From Porcisia hertigi (lineage: Eukaryota; Euglenozoa; Kinetoplastea; Trypanosomatida; Trypanosomatidae), in assembly GCF_017918235.1 (NCBI RefSeq), contig NC_090589.1:1427501-1491500 (forward strand): a stretch of 64,000 nucleotides of DNA, written 5' to 3'. The notes beneath the pieces are model-generated. The model was not told where the DNA came from and searched no databases. It was given only the letters and a program-made list of their open reading frames with translations. Positions 29,412-41,087 of the stretch are shown one piece after another; the first letter of the stretch is position 1, and each line of letters starts with the position of its first letter. The position numbers were made by a program, and so were the translations under genes.

Positions 29412-31428
29412 ATGAGAAAGGAGAGGGGGAGGGGTTGGATCGCGGGACGCTAGCGCGTCTCATATATATATTTGTATATATATACTCTTTTTCACTTGCT
29501 TCTTGCAGGTGCACTTGTTCGTACACAGTTGTGCTTATCAACGGGGAGCGGGTGGGCGTCATGAACACGATAAGGCTGCAGTAGTATTTCCGGGTTATTC
29601 CGACTTTTTCTCCCCAATTTCCTCCGCGATGTGCGTTCGCGCTTATGCACCGGTCTCTGTAACGACTGTGAAACGAATCCCAAGTCCGGGGGAGGAGGGG
29701 AGGACACGGAAAACCGAAAACGAGAACAGGGCGAGCACAATGCCAGACAACGCTTGCTGCAAGTTTTCTCTACCCCGAGCGCTATTGCAGAGGACGTGAA
29801 GGGGAAAGGAGAAGCCTTAAAGGCTTGCGCATGTATGTATACATAGGTTTGTGCGTATGCAAGTGAAGAGGAGTTTTTTTTCCATCGCGCGTATGACTGT
29901 GAAAGAGGTAGTGTGAGGCTGTCATACCACCCTATTCAGTTTCCGTTTAACCCTGTATTTCTCGATCGTGTGCGTTAAGGGAGTTGACCTCGCGTCAACT
30001 CTCGACTTTGTGGTTTCCCCACGCCTCGAACTCACCACCGTTCCCATGCGGTCTTGTTTCCTCCCCATTCCTTTTTTTTTCCATCGCTCTCTACTTAGGA
30101 TGCCTCGAACTATTTTTCGCGTCACTACTTTTTCCCCCTCTTGTTTTCGACAACTTCTGCTCCGTGAAGCTCTTGTTGATTCCAACATCAGAGGGGACCA
30201 TTCATATTTTTGTTCGCTGATATTTTTCCTATTTAAGCTACTTTCCCCTCACCTGGCTCGTGGTTGCCTTTTAGACGTGCTCTTTCTCTCTCTCTCCCTT
30301 TTCTCTTGCCTGGTATTGCAACTGCACATTGTCTTTGTGCTGCGCTCTCTTCCCTCTCGACAAGTTGCTCTGTTGCACTCTGTTTCATCTTTGTGGTGCG
30401 CCCGCGGCCCAGTGGAGAACGGGACAGAAGAGGGAAAGAGATGATGATGATCACGCAACGAGGAGAGGACGACCAGCGGAAAGCACAAGAGGTAGAGGTA
30501 TGGAGAAGAAGCAAACATATGTTTATTTTTGATTTTCGAAACTTAGTTTTTTTTTTTTTGGGGGGGTCTTCGGTGCTAACAACGAAAAAAAAGTTTACCA
30601 AGGTGTATGTTTGCGTCCCACCCAAAGGGGTACGAATACGCAGAAGACGGATCTACAAAAAAAAAGCGAATTCAGAGACACACGTCACGGCTTCCAGTGT
30701 GTGTGTGTGTGTGTGTGTGTGTGACTGGGGAGAAGTCGATGGACTGTAGCACTGTAGAGAATGCATCTGATTATTTGGTTTTATCACTACATATGCACTT
30801 GTTCTCGGCTGGGTCGATTTAATTGCCCCTCACCTCGCGAATATCCACCACACCACCGCTGTTACCGATTGGTCTCGATCATTCTCCAGCTTGTTTTGGG
30901 TTTCTATGGATTTTAGGCTAAGAGCACCTAGTGGGATCGACAGGATGCATTGCAACGTTTTGGAAAGTAGATGTCGTGCTTAGACCACGTCGTGTCCGGC
31001 AGGATCTCACCTCTGTTTGACCAATCCCAGTAGAGGCCAAGCAGGATAAGGGGAGTTTGGCTTGGTGCATTCGGGCTGTGCATCCGTCTATGGGTGGGAT
31101 GAGTACGTCTAGTCTTTCTACTTGCAGGCTTCAGAGTTGCATCAAGGCCACAACTCTTTGCTTTTTCTACTATACGTAAGCGCTCTCTCGATTCCCTCAA
31201 TACTGCCTCCCTCCTCTCCACCTTTGCTAACCCTCGTGTGAGCAACGTACAACCCTCGAAGAAACGGGGACTCGGCTTTTTTTTTGGGGAGGGGGAACAA
31301 AGAAGGCTTTTATTCATTGCGTGCCTTTTCCACAACGCACCCGGGTACACACGCGCATAAACTCACACATTTACACTTCAACGTATACTTCCCACTTACT
31401 GCCCCCCCCCTCAGAAGCGCTCAGCACC
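29412..31428. other. 2.0-kb spacer
   Basis: No gene is seen. It has short TA tracts near 29462-29485, pyrimidine-rich DNA at 30050-30380 and a long (GT)n at 30697-30722. A C run ending in AG at 31413-31414 lies only 15 bases before the Mago start. Confidence 0.55.
30697..30722. repeat. (GT)n microsatellite
   Basis: About thirteen GT units in the spacer before the Mago gene. Confidence 0.9.
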
Positions 31429-31917
31429 ATGGCAGAGCAGGGGGATTCGCTTGCAGTGGGGCCGGCCGAAACCGTGGAGTCTCAACTGTACTACGTTCGA
31501 TATTACTCCGGGCATACTGGCCGTTACGGCAACGAGTTTCTGGAATTCGAGATCTCCGAGAGCGGCTCCCTCAAGTATGTCAACAACAGCAACTATAGAA
31601 ACGACTTCATAATAAAGAAACAAGCCCGTGTGTCTCCGGTGGTGCTAGAGGAGGTGAAGAAGCTAATTGTGCAGTACTCTGTGTGCGAGAGTGACGATGA
31701 GCGGTGGCCAACTCCGGATCGAAACGGGCGACAGGAGCTGGAGATTCACCTTGGCAACACGCACATTTCCCTGGTGACGAACAAGTTGACGTCGATGGCT
31801 GACATACCGAAGAGTTCTGAAAGTGAGAGCTTGGTGCGGTTCTACAATTTTGTGCGGGACATCAAAGCGCTCATCTTCGCGCTGGTTTCCATCCACTTCA
31901 AGATTAAGCCGATATGA
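31429..31917 (+). CDS. Mago nashi homologue, exon junction complex core
   Basis: The protein has 162 residues, close to the family's usual 145-150 with a short N-terminal extension. The Mago fold is unmistakable: [23 protein letters not shown] near the start, [13 protein letters not shown] and RQELEI in the middle, and the end [25 protein letters not shown]. Mago pairs with Y14 (RBM8A) in the exon junction complex and in mRNA export and surveillance. Trypanosomes have a Mago-Y14 pair with an NTF2-like partner although they have almost no introns, so its job is likely outside cis-splicing. The acceptor AG at 31413-31414 follows a C-rich tract, so the leader after the spliced leader is only about 14 nt. 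Confidence 0.97.
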   Translation: MAEQGDSLAVGPAETVESQLYYVRYYSGHTGRYGNEFLEFEISESGSLKYVNNSNYRNDFIIKKQARVSPVVLEEVKKLIVQYSVCESDDERWPTPDRNGRQELEIHLGNTHISLVTNKLTSMADIPKSSESESLVRFYNFVRDIKALIFALVSIHFKIKPI

Positions 31918-33012
31918 GGTACCGGCGTCCTTCTGTCTTTTTTTTTTTCTGAAGGGAGAGGTTATCTGGGTGAAGTTGTGGACGCACGGCAGAGTGCACT
32001 CCCTTTGGTGAGGATGAGGTTTTAACAGGAAAGGAATCGAAGACCCCCCCCCCTAAACGCAACATTGCAGCACTGAGAAGTATCCCCCGTGTACCTTTTT
32101 TTTTTTACCTGCCGCCTCAGTTGTAACTCCTGTGTGTGCTGATGTGTGCACCGACAACTCTGTATCGATGTACCACGATGCTTAAAGCGAGGGTGTGCGG
32201 TTAACCGGTTCAGTGCTCGGGCGGGAAAACACTCGAGAACAACGCAGATCGAAGCTCTCTTGGGATGTCCCTCCCCCTCCCCCCTCCCCGAGCGGTGTCA
32301 TCCCACGTCTGAAGGCATCTTTGTATCCCTTCTTTTTCATTGTGTGCATTTTGTCTTCTGTGCTTCACGTCGGTCGGTGCAGAGGGCTGTGCACATCTGT
32401 CACCCTTTCGCGTTGTTTTGTGTTCTCAATATGTCCTCTTCCCTTTTTTTTTCCATCTCACCCACCCACATCAACGCGCCACGGTCGTTACAGCGGGCGG
32501 GTCTCTAGCGGCGCCTCTTATCTTTTGCACCAGCACTACACAAAACACACAATACATCTACACGCACTTTTTTTTCTGGCATACAAATACTCGTTGACAC
32601 GTTCGTACGCATCTGCACACAAATATTTTTGTGCAGCGCTTATCATCATTGTTGAGCCAACGAGCGTGCACAGGTACCGTCCACAGAGAAGGGCACCCAT
32701 ACACTCAACCTGGACGAAGGAAATCCTGAGATCCTGTTTTTGGCGCTCTTGCTTTGGAACTTGTTTTCTTTTCCCTGCGCGACACCACAGGTTTCTCTCC
32801 TGCGCGCAAGGCTGGTGTGGAATCACAGAAGAGACGCATGCGCACCATTCACGAGCTGTCTCGTTCCCCGTGCCTCTTGCCCTCTTTCGTCTTGCTTTCT
32901 CTCTCTCTCTCTCTTAGATTCTACTGGTGCGAGGAAAACCGCACGACCACAAAAATTTGGGCTGGTTGTGTAGAAGGGAAAAAATAATCGAAAAACTGTT
33001 CGTAGCAGCATC
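31918..33012. other. spacer before the CCCH gene
   Basis: No gene is seen. T runs occur near 31940 and 32098. A long CT repeat at about 32898-32914 followed by AG at 32916-32917 is the likely acceptor, leader about 96 nt. Confidence 0.6.
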
Positions 33013-33816
33013 ATGTCATTTTCCGTGAAAGGCGGCAGCTACTCATCGTCGCATCCCAGCCCTGCGATGCACCCGTACGTCTCGCCGTCGTTGCTGCCGC
33101 AGTCTCACGGGCAGCAGGCGCCGCCATCCTTCTCATTGGGGGACGAGCAGTATGTCGGAGTACCGAAACGTGTCGGCATTGATCCCACCAAATACAAGAC
33201 AACCATCTGCCGAAACTGGGAACAGACAGGAACGTGTACCTTCCGCGGCTGCACCTTCGCCCACGGTGCCGAGGAGCTCCGCGCGCCTGTGCGGCCTGAT
33301 GGGCACACGCCAGTACTCCGCCCACAGCATATCTCTCCGAGTAACACGCCTTCTCTGCGTGCATCGCAGCCAACCCTGCCGCCGCCGCCTTCAGGTCACT
33401 ACACGCTCGAGCAGTTGCTGGATATGTTATACAAGGAAGTTCTACATCAACGCGAGCTGGTGACGGTCCACATTGAAGCCAACACTACTCTGGAGGCCAT
33501 GCTGCGCCGAGAACAGACGCAACATGATATGTCTAAGAGACAGCTGGAGGAAAAGACGCAGCAGTGTGAGTTGCTCGCGAGGGAGTTGTTTGCCCGCAAT
33601 CAGCAGCTTCGCAAGGTGGCGGACAGCTCTCCAGAGATTAAGACGCTGCTCGACCAGTGGGAGACGCAGCTGGCAAGTTTCCCTGAGACGGATGCGAAGA
33701 GGGAAGATGTTTTTTCCACCGGTATCGCCGGGTCCACAGCGGATGATGGAGAGGATGTTGGAAAGGAGTACGAAAACGCGCGCATTGAGGAGCTTCTGCG
33801 TGCTCTTCAGCGGTAG
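33013..33816 (+). CDS. CCCH zinc-finger protein
   Basis: The protein has 267 residues. One CCCH finger lies at C66-C75-C80-H84 (spacing 8-4-3) in YKTTICRNWEQTGTCTFRGC, with the TTP-like lead-in KYKT. The N-terminal 45 residues and the 90-125 region are Pro/Ser-rich and probably disordered. A helical coiled-coil segment (about 130-205) follows, with many Glu, Gln and Leu residues. Single-finger CCCH proteins in trypanosomatids bind AU- or U-rich elements in 3' UTRs and control mRNA stability and differentiation; the target here is unknown. The four-residue gap between the second and third Cys differs from the five of TTP, but lies within the range seen in the family. The start is the first ATG after the acceptor at 32916-32917. 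Confidence 0.9.
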   Translation: MSFSVKGGSYSSSHPSPAMHPYVSPSLLPQSHGQQAPPSFSLGDEQYVGVPKRVGIDPTKYKTTICRNWEQTGTCTFRGCTFAHGAEELRAPVRPDGHTPVLRPQHISPSNTPSLRASQPTLPPPPSGHYTLEQLLDMLYKEVLHQRELVTVHIEANTTLEAMLRREQTQHDMSKRQLEEKTQQCELLARELFARNQQLRKVADSSPEIKTLLDQWETQLASFPETDAKREDVFSTGIAGSTADDGEDVGKEYENARIEELLRALQR

Positions 33817-36303
33817 GCGCGGTGTCGCCTCTTTTTTTTTTCTCGACATCCTTTGTAACTTCTCTCTCATCTTGCCCCTCCCTGCGCTTCTTACAATGCT
33901 CAAAGGGACCAACACGTACACGTGGTTACAGGAAACAGAGATGATGGCGGCAAAAGAGACAGACGACAGCAATGGCGGGCGAAGAAGTTACTGAAACACT
34001 TTTTTTTTGTAATCGTCTTTCTACCCCCCCGCCACACACACACACACACACAGGGAAAAAAGCGGGGACAAGGAAGACGGAAATTCAAGACCCGAATTGC
34101 ACGGTATTTTACGAAATTTTCCGAGTTCACCACGCGGGTGCGGTGGGTGTTTCTTCCGAGTGTCGAGGCTTGTTTACATGCTGCCTACGTGTACGGACGC
34201 TCCTGGACAGGTTTTGCATATTGGTTCTTGGTGTCTCTTTCCCTTTTTGGATGTTATCTGGTCTGCATCGACGGAGAGAAGGGGACGGGTCGAAAAGTAC
34301 GTCGGTCTATCGGGCGCCTGAGTCAGACTGACGCGAGGCATTGTGACCTTTTGGATATGGCTTGCCTCAGCTGTGCTGGGCTGAGGTGCCCTCTTGTGTG
34401 GTAGGTGTCAGCTTTTTGATTTCTTCGCTTGAAATCGGTGGCAGCGGCTTCTACAGCTAGGACAGTCACCCACGCCGTTCTTGTGTGTCCTCGCTTTATC
34501 CCATCACTGTTGCCTTGGATGCTCACTTTCTTGCATTGGGCTTCTTTCTCTGTCTGGAGATTTTTATTTCTTCGCGGTATGCCGCTGTTCGACTTTATGG
34601 GTTATCCGCCTTGTGCGTCTGTCTTGTTGGCAGTCTTCAGTTCACACTCTCACTTTTCCTATCCCCACCACACCCGCCCTGCTTCCTATTGCCCCCCTAC
34701 GCACAAGCACAACCGACAACACATGGACGATGGCGTTTGTTGTTGTGCACTCGAAACGATGACGTGGCCCTGTCCCCCCCCTCCCCTTCTCTCTCTGCCC
34801 TGTATGCATTTATCGTCTCACTCTGTTGACAGCTTTTTCCCTTTCTAGAAGTTGGTATTAGTGTCACGTGTGTGTGTGTGTGTGTGTGTGTGGATGTGTC
34901 GCCGCATTCTAGTCGGGCCCTCCTTCGGAATTTTGAAGGAATCCTCATGCACACAGTAACCGCCAGCTTTCGGCACCGTGGCGTTGTAGAGTACGCGTTT
35001 TCTTCTGTTTCTGAACCCTCTCCGAGGTGGAGGGGGTGGGCAGGTTTCTCAATTCTACAGGCTTTTGTGTGTGTACGTGCTCCGCTTTCATCGTTACGAG
35101 TCAAATACAAAGCCGCGAGGGAACTGTGGAACAAGGAGGAACCTCCAACCAAAACACTCGAAACAATGGACTACGTTTGTTTTGACGACTCCAAGTCACT
35201 GCTTTGCTTGCATGATGCCCCCCGCTCCGCCGGTCGTGCGCCCCATGACACAAACCGTATACATATGTAACCCGCGCCAGATGGTGTCCTCGTCAGTAAC
35301 GCGGCCTCATCAACTCGTGCGCTGCTGCGCTCTAGCTTCCCCCAAAACTCTATCCATGTCAACCTCTTTGCTGATCCTTTTCTCCTTTTTCTACGCTTTC
35401 TCTCCCTGCTCAACGTTGCCGTTTTGTCTCTGGGAAAAAATTTGTTTGCCCACACGTACTTTTCGCTGGCCCCAACACACCGCGTCTTTCAGCTGTTTGT
35501 TTTTTTTCATGCTCAACTCCCTTCTTCTCTTCCCCTCCCCTTTACTCACCCCACCCACCTCACCGAAAACCCTCCCTCCTTCCACTCCCCCCCTCCCTCC
35601 CTAAGCGCACACAACAGCGAAGTCTCGAGGGTACCAACAGTGCTCGCACGGCTCGTTTTCGTTTGTGTGCGCATTACCGTATTGCTGGCACTGGCTACGT
35701 CATCACCTTGTCGGTCGCCCATTCGAAGGGAAATACACATCTCTCAAGGGAAGGTGTGTGCACCGTAGCCATTTCTATCCCCGCTGATCTTGATGATTTA
35801 TCCTACGACCTGTGGGCCTCTCCCTCACACATCTATGTTTGGCCTTTTCATGTGAGTGCTTATCCATTCTTTGTTTAGGTTCCTTCTTTGTGTCGCTTTG
35901 CACAATCTTTCTTTTCTCGTGTAGAGGCGATCCCCCTGCACTTCTGTTTTGGCGTTCTTTACCGGGTCCTGCAGTCCTGGCCGTGTTGTCGCTCTGATTG
36001 GAAAAAAGTCACCTTGATATCTTCCCAGAGCTCATATTTCTGTCTCGTCTCCTCTCCCCCCTTTTCTGTTTATGTTACCCTGCCTGCTTGAGCGTTTTTG
36101 GCGCGCTAATCACGCATTCCCCCTCTTTGCCTCTATTCGCTCTCCTCCCCCTTCTTTCCCGTTTGTTCTTGTCTCTCTTTCCAAAGATCCCCTCGACGTT
36201 TGTAGGTTTGCTTCGCCGCCGTGCCTATTCTCTGCCCTCTTAGAGAAAACGTAGCATCAAACAACGTCTAAGCGCACACGGCCGCGTCCGTGTGCATTCA
36301 AAA
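33817..36303. other. 2.5-kb spacer
   Basis: No convincing gene is seen; the longest open frames (for example 34429-34848 and 35065-35604) are Pro/Ser/Leu-rich readings of pyrimidine tracts. There is a CA tract at 34035-34051 and a (GT)n at 34867-34892. AG at 36242-36243 after a CTCTGCCCTCT tract is the likely acceptor for the kinase, leader about 60 nt. Confidence 0.5.
34867..34892. repeat. (GT)n microsatellite
   Basis: About thirteen GT units in the 2.5-kb spacer. Confidence 0.9.
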
Positions 36304-36633
36304 ATGGGGAAGCCAAAGAGGCACGGAAAACCCGCAAAAGGTGCCTCAAAAAGGGGGAACAAGGGCGACAAAAACAAGCGCAAAAGTAAGTTCATAGATC
36401 CTACGAGCGGCATAAGTCGCGATGTTCGTGAAAGTGTGGCGGCTCTCGTCGAGGAAATCGAACGCGAGGAGCCGCAAATGAAGGACAAACCGCGGCCGAT
36501 TACCAAAGGAGAGAGGAAGCGGAAGGATCTCGCGGAGAGAGAGGATAATCCCATCAGAGGCGACCTGACAAAAGAGCAGGTGCATGCCATGGCTGACCGA
36601 GTCAAACAACAACAGAGCACGGCGCACCACAGT

Positions 36634-36670
<37 letters not shown>

Positions 36671-38532
36671 AAAGCAACGACGGAGACGGTGGCGGCACCG
36701 AGGAGGATTACAGTGACACGGCCAACGAACCCTCTCGGGAGTACCGAAAGGGAGGCTATCACCACGTCGTGATCGGCGAGGTCTACAATGACCGCTACCG
36801 CATCGTCAAGAAGCTGGGCTGGGGCTACTTCTCTACTGTGTGGCTGGTGTGGGACTACCAAATGGAGCGTTACCAGGCAATGAAAATACAGAAATCCGCC
36901 GCTAGCTACAGTGAGGCCGCCTATGATGAGATCAAGCTGCTCTCTCAGATTATGGAGGCGGATCCGCACAAGAAACGGTGCTGTGCCCGCTTGAACGACT
37001 ACTTTAACCACACGGGTCCCAACGGGACTCACGTTTGCATGGTTTTCGATGTGTATGGCGAGAATTTGCTTTCCTTGATGGAGCGCTATGAGTACCGCGG
37101 CATTCCGCTTCCGATTGTCAAGTGCATTGCCCGACAGGTGCTCATAGGCCTCTACCACATTAACTCTGTTGACATCATCCACACAGACCTGAAGCCGGAG
37201 AACGTACTCCTATCGACTCCCAAGCACTCTATAATATCACTGATGAAGCACTTTCGACCTCCACCACTCCACCAGCGACCAAAGCTCATGGAGCGCGACC
37301 CAAAGACCATGACCAAATCGCAGCGAAGGCGTTACTACAAAAAGCGGGCAAAGGAGGAGCGGAAGGTGCCGCAAGGCGCAGACGATGTCGCCGACAAACC
37401 TAGACGCGACGAGCGCGATAGCAACGAGAAGAGTGACGTGGACTCCGAGGCGAGCAAGACAGACCCAGAGTGGGAGGTGGAGCGCTTTCACCACATAATA
37501 TTGGCTGACTTTGGTAATAGCTGCTGGACGTACAAACAGTTCACGGACGAGGTCCAGACACGACAGTATCGCTGCCCCGAGGTCATTCTAGGGGAACCCT
37601 ACTCGACACCCATAGACATTTGGTCCTGTGCCTGCATGATTTTCGAGCTCATCACGGGTCAGTTTCTATTCGATCCCAAGAAAGGCGATGACTACTCGCG
37701 TGATGAGGATCACCTTGCTCTGATGAGCGAACTCCTCGGTGATCTTCCGGAGAGCATGCGCCTGGGCAACGGGAAGTATCGCAGTTACTATTACACATCT
37801 AAAGGGGATTTGCGGAACATCAAGGACCTCCAGTACTGGATACTGGAGGACGTGCTCCATCAGCGACACAAATTTACGAGGAAGAAGGCGAAGGAGATTG
37901 CCGACTTTCTGCTCCCCATGCTAGAATATGTGCCTGCTATGCGCGCCACCCCTGCCGCAATGCTGCGTGATCACGACGCCTTCTTTGACATTCAAGACGA
38001 CGACTACGCGCCGCTCTGTTTTGTTGAAGAAGGAGGTGACGAAGATTCCGCTTCGGATGAGGAGGACGAGGAGGCTGACAGTTTTAGCTCTTCAGAGACA
38101 TGCTCGTCCGCCTCTTCCAGTGAGCGGGAAGTAAGTCGCTCCCGTCAGAAGGACAAAGAAGTCGACCACTCTGAGGCCTTTCGGTACTGGGAGGACCATC
38201 CGTTTCTCAATCGGACCTACCTGAGTGAGCGAGGGCTGACGATTGCGGATATTCAGTCGGTGCTCGCCGGGAACGTCTTGGCCGACGTCTCAGCCCATGA
38301 GGCTGCCGCGGAGGTTATTCGTCTTCTCTCAGAGGAAACAGAGCGTCTTTCCAACGATCTCGGTAGCGACGGCCACGAGGCAGACAATGAGGACGGGGAC
38401 GACAGCAGCGACGATGGCGAGGAGGAGTCCACGCAGGGCTGTGCCGAGGTAGGCGATGCGGCTACGTGTAAATCAGGCGACGAGGACTCCACGGATGAGG
38501 AGGATGCGAAGAATGATGGTAGCGCTGAATAG
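36304..38532 (+). CDS. SR-protein kinase (SRPK family)
   Basis: The protein has 742 residues. The kinase is split in the SRPK manner. The first lobe has LGWGYFSTVWLVWD (about 170-183) and YQAMKIQKS. The catalytic loop is HTDLKPENVLL (about 292-302), with the SRPK-type His-Thr in place of HRD. A basic spacer of about 95 residues (305-398) follows, then ADFGNSCW (about 401), QYRCPEVILG and IDIWSCACMIFEL. The N-terminal 150 residues are Lys/Arg-rich and contain an Asp run of eight. The C-terminal 140 residues are Ser/Asp/Glu-rich and look like CK2 targets. SRPKs phosphorylate Arg-Ser domains of splicing factors; trypanosomes have SR proteins such as TSR1 and TSR1IP. The family holds its pre-activated state through such a spacer. 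The codon 12 bases upstream in frame is GTG, so the ATG at 36304 is used. Confidence 0.96.
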
Positions 38533-39253
38533 AAGATAACGTTATGTTAAAAATTGACACAAGCCAGCATGAGACACGAAACAAAGCTGCACGTTTGATG
38601 CTGAGAATTCCAATCAACGATAAACACACACATATATATCCATGCATGGATTTTCAATGAGGGAGAAGGATGGGCAACAGCGTATTTTCTTTCCTGCGCA
38701 ACTTCTCCCACTAGCATTCTAGTGCGAGGGGCCTTGCCCTGCTTCCAGGGAACGCAGCAGTTCCGGGAAACATGTCAAGGGGCATGATGCAAAACATCTC
38801 CACATTGAAAAGGAGCGCACTGCAAGTCTTGCCGCACAGAAAGTAGTAGAGGGGGGGGGTCTACTCGTCTCCAACCCTTTTCAATGGTAGGAGCGTGAAG
38901 CCCTCTTTTATCTATCCCCTCTTTTTTTTCGTTCTCCCTCGCCTCGTAACATTTCTTCTTCCTTGCCCCTTTCTCCTATCTCCTCACGTCCCTCTCGGCT
39001 CACGTTGTTTCATGGCCGCTTCCCTTTTCCGTTCGCATGGTGGCGCACGGGTGTGTGTATTCACTCTCGTTACGTTTTTTTCCATTCATTGCTGCTGTTT
39101 TGTTTGGTCTTGCACACACACGCACACACACTAACACGTGTGCTCGTGTGTCTGTGTGTTAACTCAATCGAAACACCTGTGGGCTTTTCCCTCGCTTCGT
39201 CGTGTTGACCCCGCCCCGTCGTTGCTCGAAGGTATTTCGTGAAGGTTGCCAGA
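38533..39253. other. spacer before ribosomal protein S14
   Basis: No gene is seen. Bases 38650-38880 are of mixed composition and contain a short near-palindrome around TTCCAGGGAACGCAGCAGTTCC. CA/GT simple sequence lies at 39110-39165. AG at 39230-39231, after a pyrimidine-rich stretch, is the likely acceptor with a leader of about 22 nt, typical of ribosomal protein genes. Confidence 0.5.
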
Positions 39254-39688
39254 ATGTCTAAGAAGCAGGAAGTCAAGGAGTACGGCCCGAACGTGAAGAA
39301 GGGCGACCTTGTGTACGGCGTTGTGCACATCTTCGCTTCCTTCAATGACACGTTCGTGCACGTGACAGACACGTCCGGCCGCGAAACGTACGTGAAGGTT
39401 ACCGGCGGTATGAAGGTCAAGGCGGATCGCGATGAGTCCTCCCCCTACGCTGCCATGATGGCTGCCCAGGACGTCGTGGCCCGCTGCAAGGAGTGCGGCA
39501 TCAACGCTCTCCACGTCAAGATGCGCGCCGTCGGTGGTGTGCGCACCAAGTCTCCCGGCCCTGGCGCTCAGGCTGCCCTCCGCGCTCTCGCCCGCGCCGG
39601 GATGAAGATTGGCCGCATCGAGGATGTCACCCCGATCCCGACTGACTCCACCCGCCGCAAGGGTTCTCGCCGTGGTCGCCGTCTGTAA
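39254..39688 (+). CDS. RPS14: 40S ribosomal protein S14 (uS11)
   Basis: The protein has 144 residues, the normal eukaryotic length is about 150. Family words are all present: [85 protein letters not shown] and the basic tail [11 protein letters not shown]. It lies on the platform of the small subunit, near the mRNA exit and 18S 3' end. The coding sequence has strong C/G third-position use, as expected of a highly expressed gene. The in-frame codon 15 bases upstream is GTG; the ATG at 39254 gives the conserved MSKKQ-type start. Only one copy is present in this window. Confidence 0.98.
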   Translation: MSKKQEVKEYGPNVKKGDLVYGVVHIFASFNDTFVHVTDTSGRETYVKVTGGMKVKADRDESSPYAAMMAAQDVVARCKECGINALHVKMRAVGGVRTKSPGPGAQAALRALARAGMKIGRIEDVTPIPTDSTRRKGSRRGRRL

Positions 39689-40541
39689 AAAAAAACCCTG
39701 TGACCGTATGTTTTGCTGACATCTCCACAGCCCGAAGTAACGTGAGCAGCGATATTTTGGCTTCTCTGTTTTTGTGTTTTTTTCATTTTCCTGTTTTACA
39801 ACGCCCCCATTAAAAAAAAAAGTCACAACCGTTTTCTCTTCTGCCTCATCTCCAAACGCATACCAGCTGCTGCATTAAGCACCTCATGACTTCATCGACA
39901 GCAACGGGTGTTCTTATTGTGTGCTGGTTGCCGGGGGGGGGGGAGGGGAGAAGAAGGGGAAAGGAGAGAGGAAAATATATTACATCCAGGTGATGTGATA
40001 GACAAAGGGACTGTGTTGTCGCGACCAGTGGTTTCTCCTTTCACCACTGAGGAGTTTCTGAGCTCTTCCTTTCTCGCTGCGCCTCTTCGCCGGTGCGGCT
40101 TCTCGCTCTGTCTCCATGAAACGGTGCTACTGCATCGCACGTCAGCGGGTAGTCGGGTGAGTTGGCGATTGAAACGTACTTGACGGGATCGCTGTCAACC
40201 GAAGAGGTTGGTCGTACATGAGACGCCGCTTCTACGCAACCATTTCTTGTTCATGAATAGACATCCTCCATCACACCTTCACCTACCCCACTCTGCCTTA
40301 TTGTTCTCTTGTGTACGTTTACGTATTCGATTGCCCACTTTCCATTCTCCACATTCTCCACTGGGGGGCGATGGACATGTGAACACAACACCACACACTG
40401 GAAAAGAAACAAAAAGTGATGGGTACGTGTTCCGCTTTTTTGCGTCTCTGATTCACCTGCGTCGGCACTCCCTCAGGAGCTCTACCACTTAATCCCCACT
40501 GCTCCTCTTGAATCCCATCTGTTCACTGTTTGCATTAGAGA
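39689..40541. other. spacer before ATP synthase delta
   Basis: No gene is seen. The 3' flank of S14 starts with an A run directly after the stop codon. A G-rich block is at 39931-39970. AG at 40475-40476 after CTCCCTC is a possible acceptor, with another AG at 40537-40538. Confidence 0.5.
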
Positions 40542-41087
40542 ATGTTCCGGTTCTGTGGTCGGCGCTTGGTGGCGCGCACACTGCCCCTCCTCGCTGATCA
40601 CCACGGGCTGCCTGAGGCATTTGATTTTATCGAGCACAAGGTCGTTGACAAGGATATTCATTCCGCCTACGAGAATATGGAAACGTTGCGCCTCACCATC
40701 ACCCGTCAGGACGAGTTCCTCTTCAAGGAGACGCCAGTGAAGTGCGTCACGATCACAGGCGTCAACGGTGAGAGCGGCATCTACCCAGGCCACGCATACG
40801 AAATCACGCAGATGGCGCCGGCGCCGCTTTCCGTGGAGATGCCGGATGGAACCGTGAAGAGATTCTTCACAAGCGGCGGTTTCGCCCACATCAACAACGA
40901 AGGTTCTTGTGATATCAACTGCGTGGAGTGCATCCCGCTCGCGGAGCTGGATGTCGATGCCGCGGAAAAGGCGCTTGCGCAGCAGCAATCAGCTCTGACT
41001 AGCGCTCAAGACGAAAAGGCGAAGGCGGTTGTTGAGATTCGCATCGGTGTACTGGAGTCGGTTATTCAGGCCCTCAAGCACGCATAA
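40542..41087 (+). CDS. mitochondrial F1-ATP synthase delta subunit
   Basis: The protein has 181 residues. After a short Arg/Leu-rich presequence (MFRFCGRRLVARTLPLL), residues about 48-135 follow the beta-sandwich of the delta subunit (bacterial epsilon, AtpC): LRLTITRQDEFLFKE, the near-invariant VTITGVNGESGIYPGHAYEITQMAPAPLSV, then KRFFTSGGFAHINNEGSCDINCVECIPL. The C-terminal 45 residues are the helical hairpin, rich in Ala, Gln and Glu. It sits on the central stalk of F1, binding gamma and epsilon and coupling rotation to catalysis. Length matches trypanosomatid homologues as I remember them. The ATG at 40542 gives a credible targeting peptide. Confidence 0.95.
   Translation: MFRFCGRRLVARTLPLLADHHGLPEAFDFIEHKVVDKDIHSAYENMETLRLTITRQDEFLFKETPVKCVTITGVNGESGIYPGHAYEITQMAPAPLSVEMPDGTVKRFFTSGGFAHINNEGSCDINCVECIPLAELDVDAAEKALAQQQSALTSAQDEKAKAVVEIRIGVLESVIQALKHA

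Noticed and set aside
35065-35604. 179-codon frame in the spacer before the SR-protein kinase
   Set aside because: It begins with a non-ATG codon and its second half is translated pyrimidine tract (Leu/Pro/Ser).
36346-37182. 278-codon minus-strand frame opposite the SR-protein kinase
   Set aside because: It is the antisense of the kinase coding sequence, with Val runs produced by the Asp codons.
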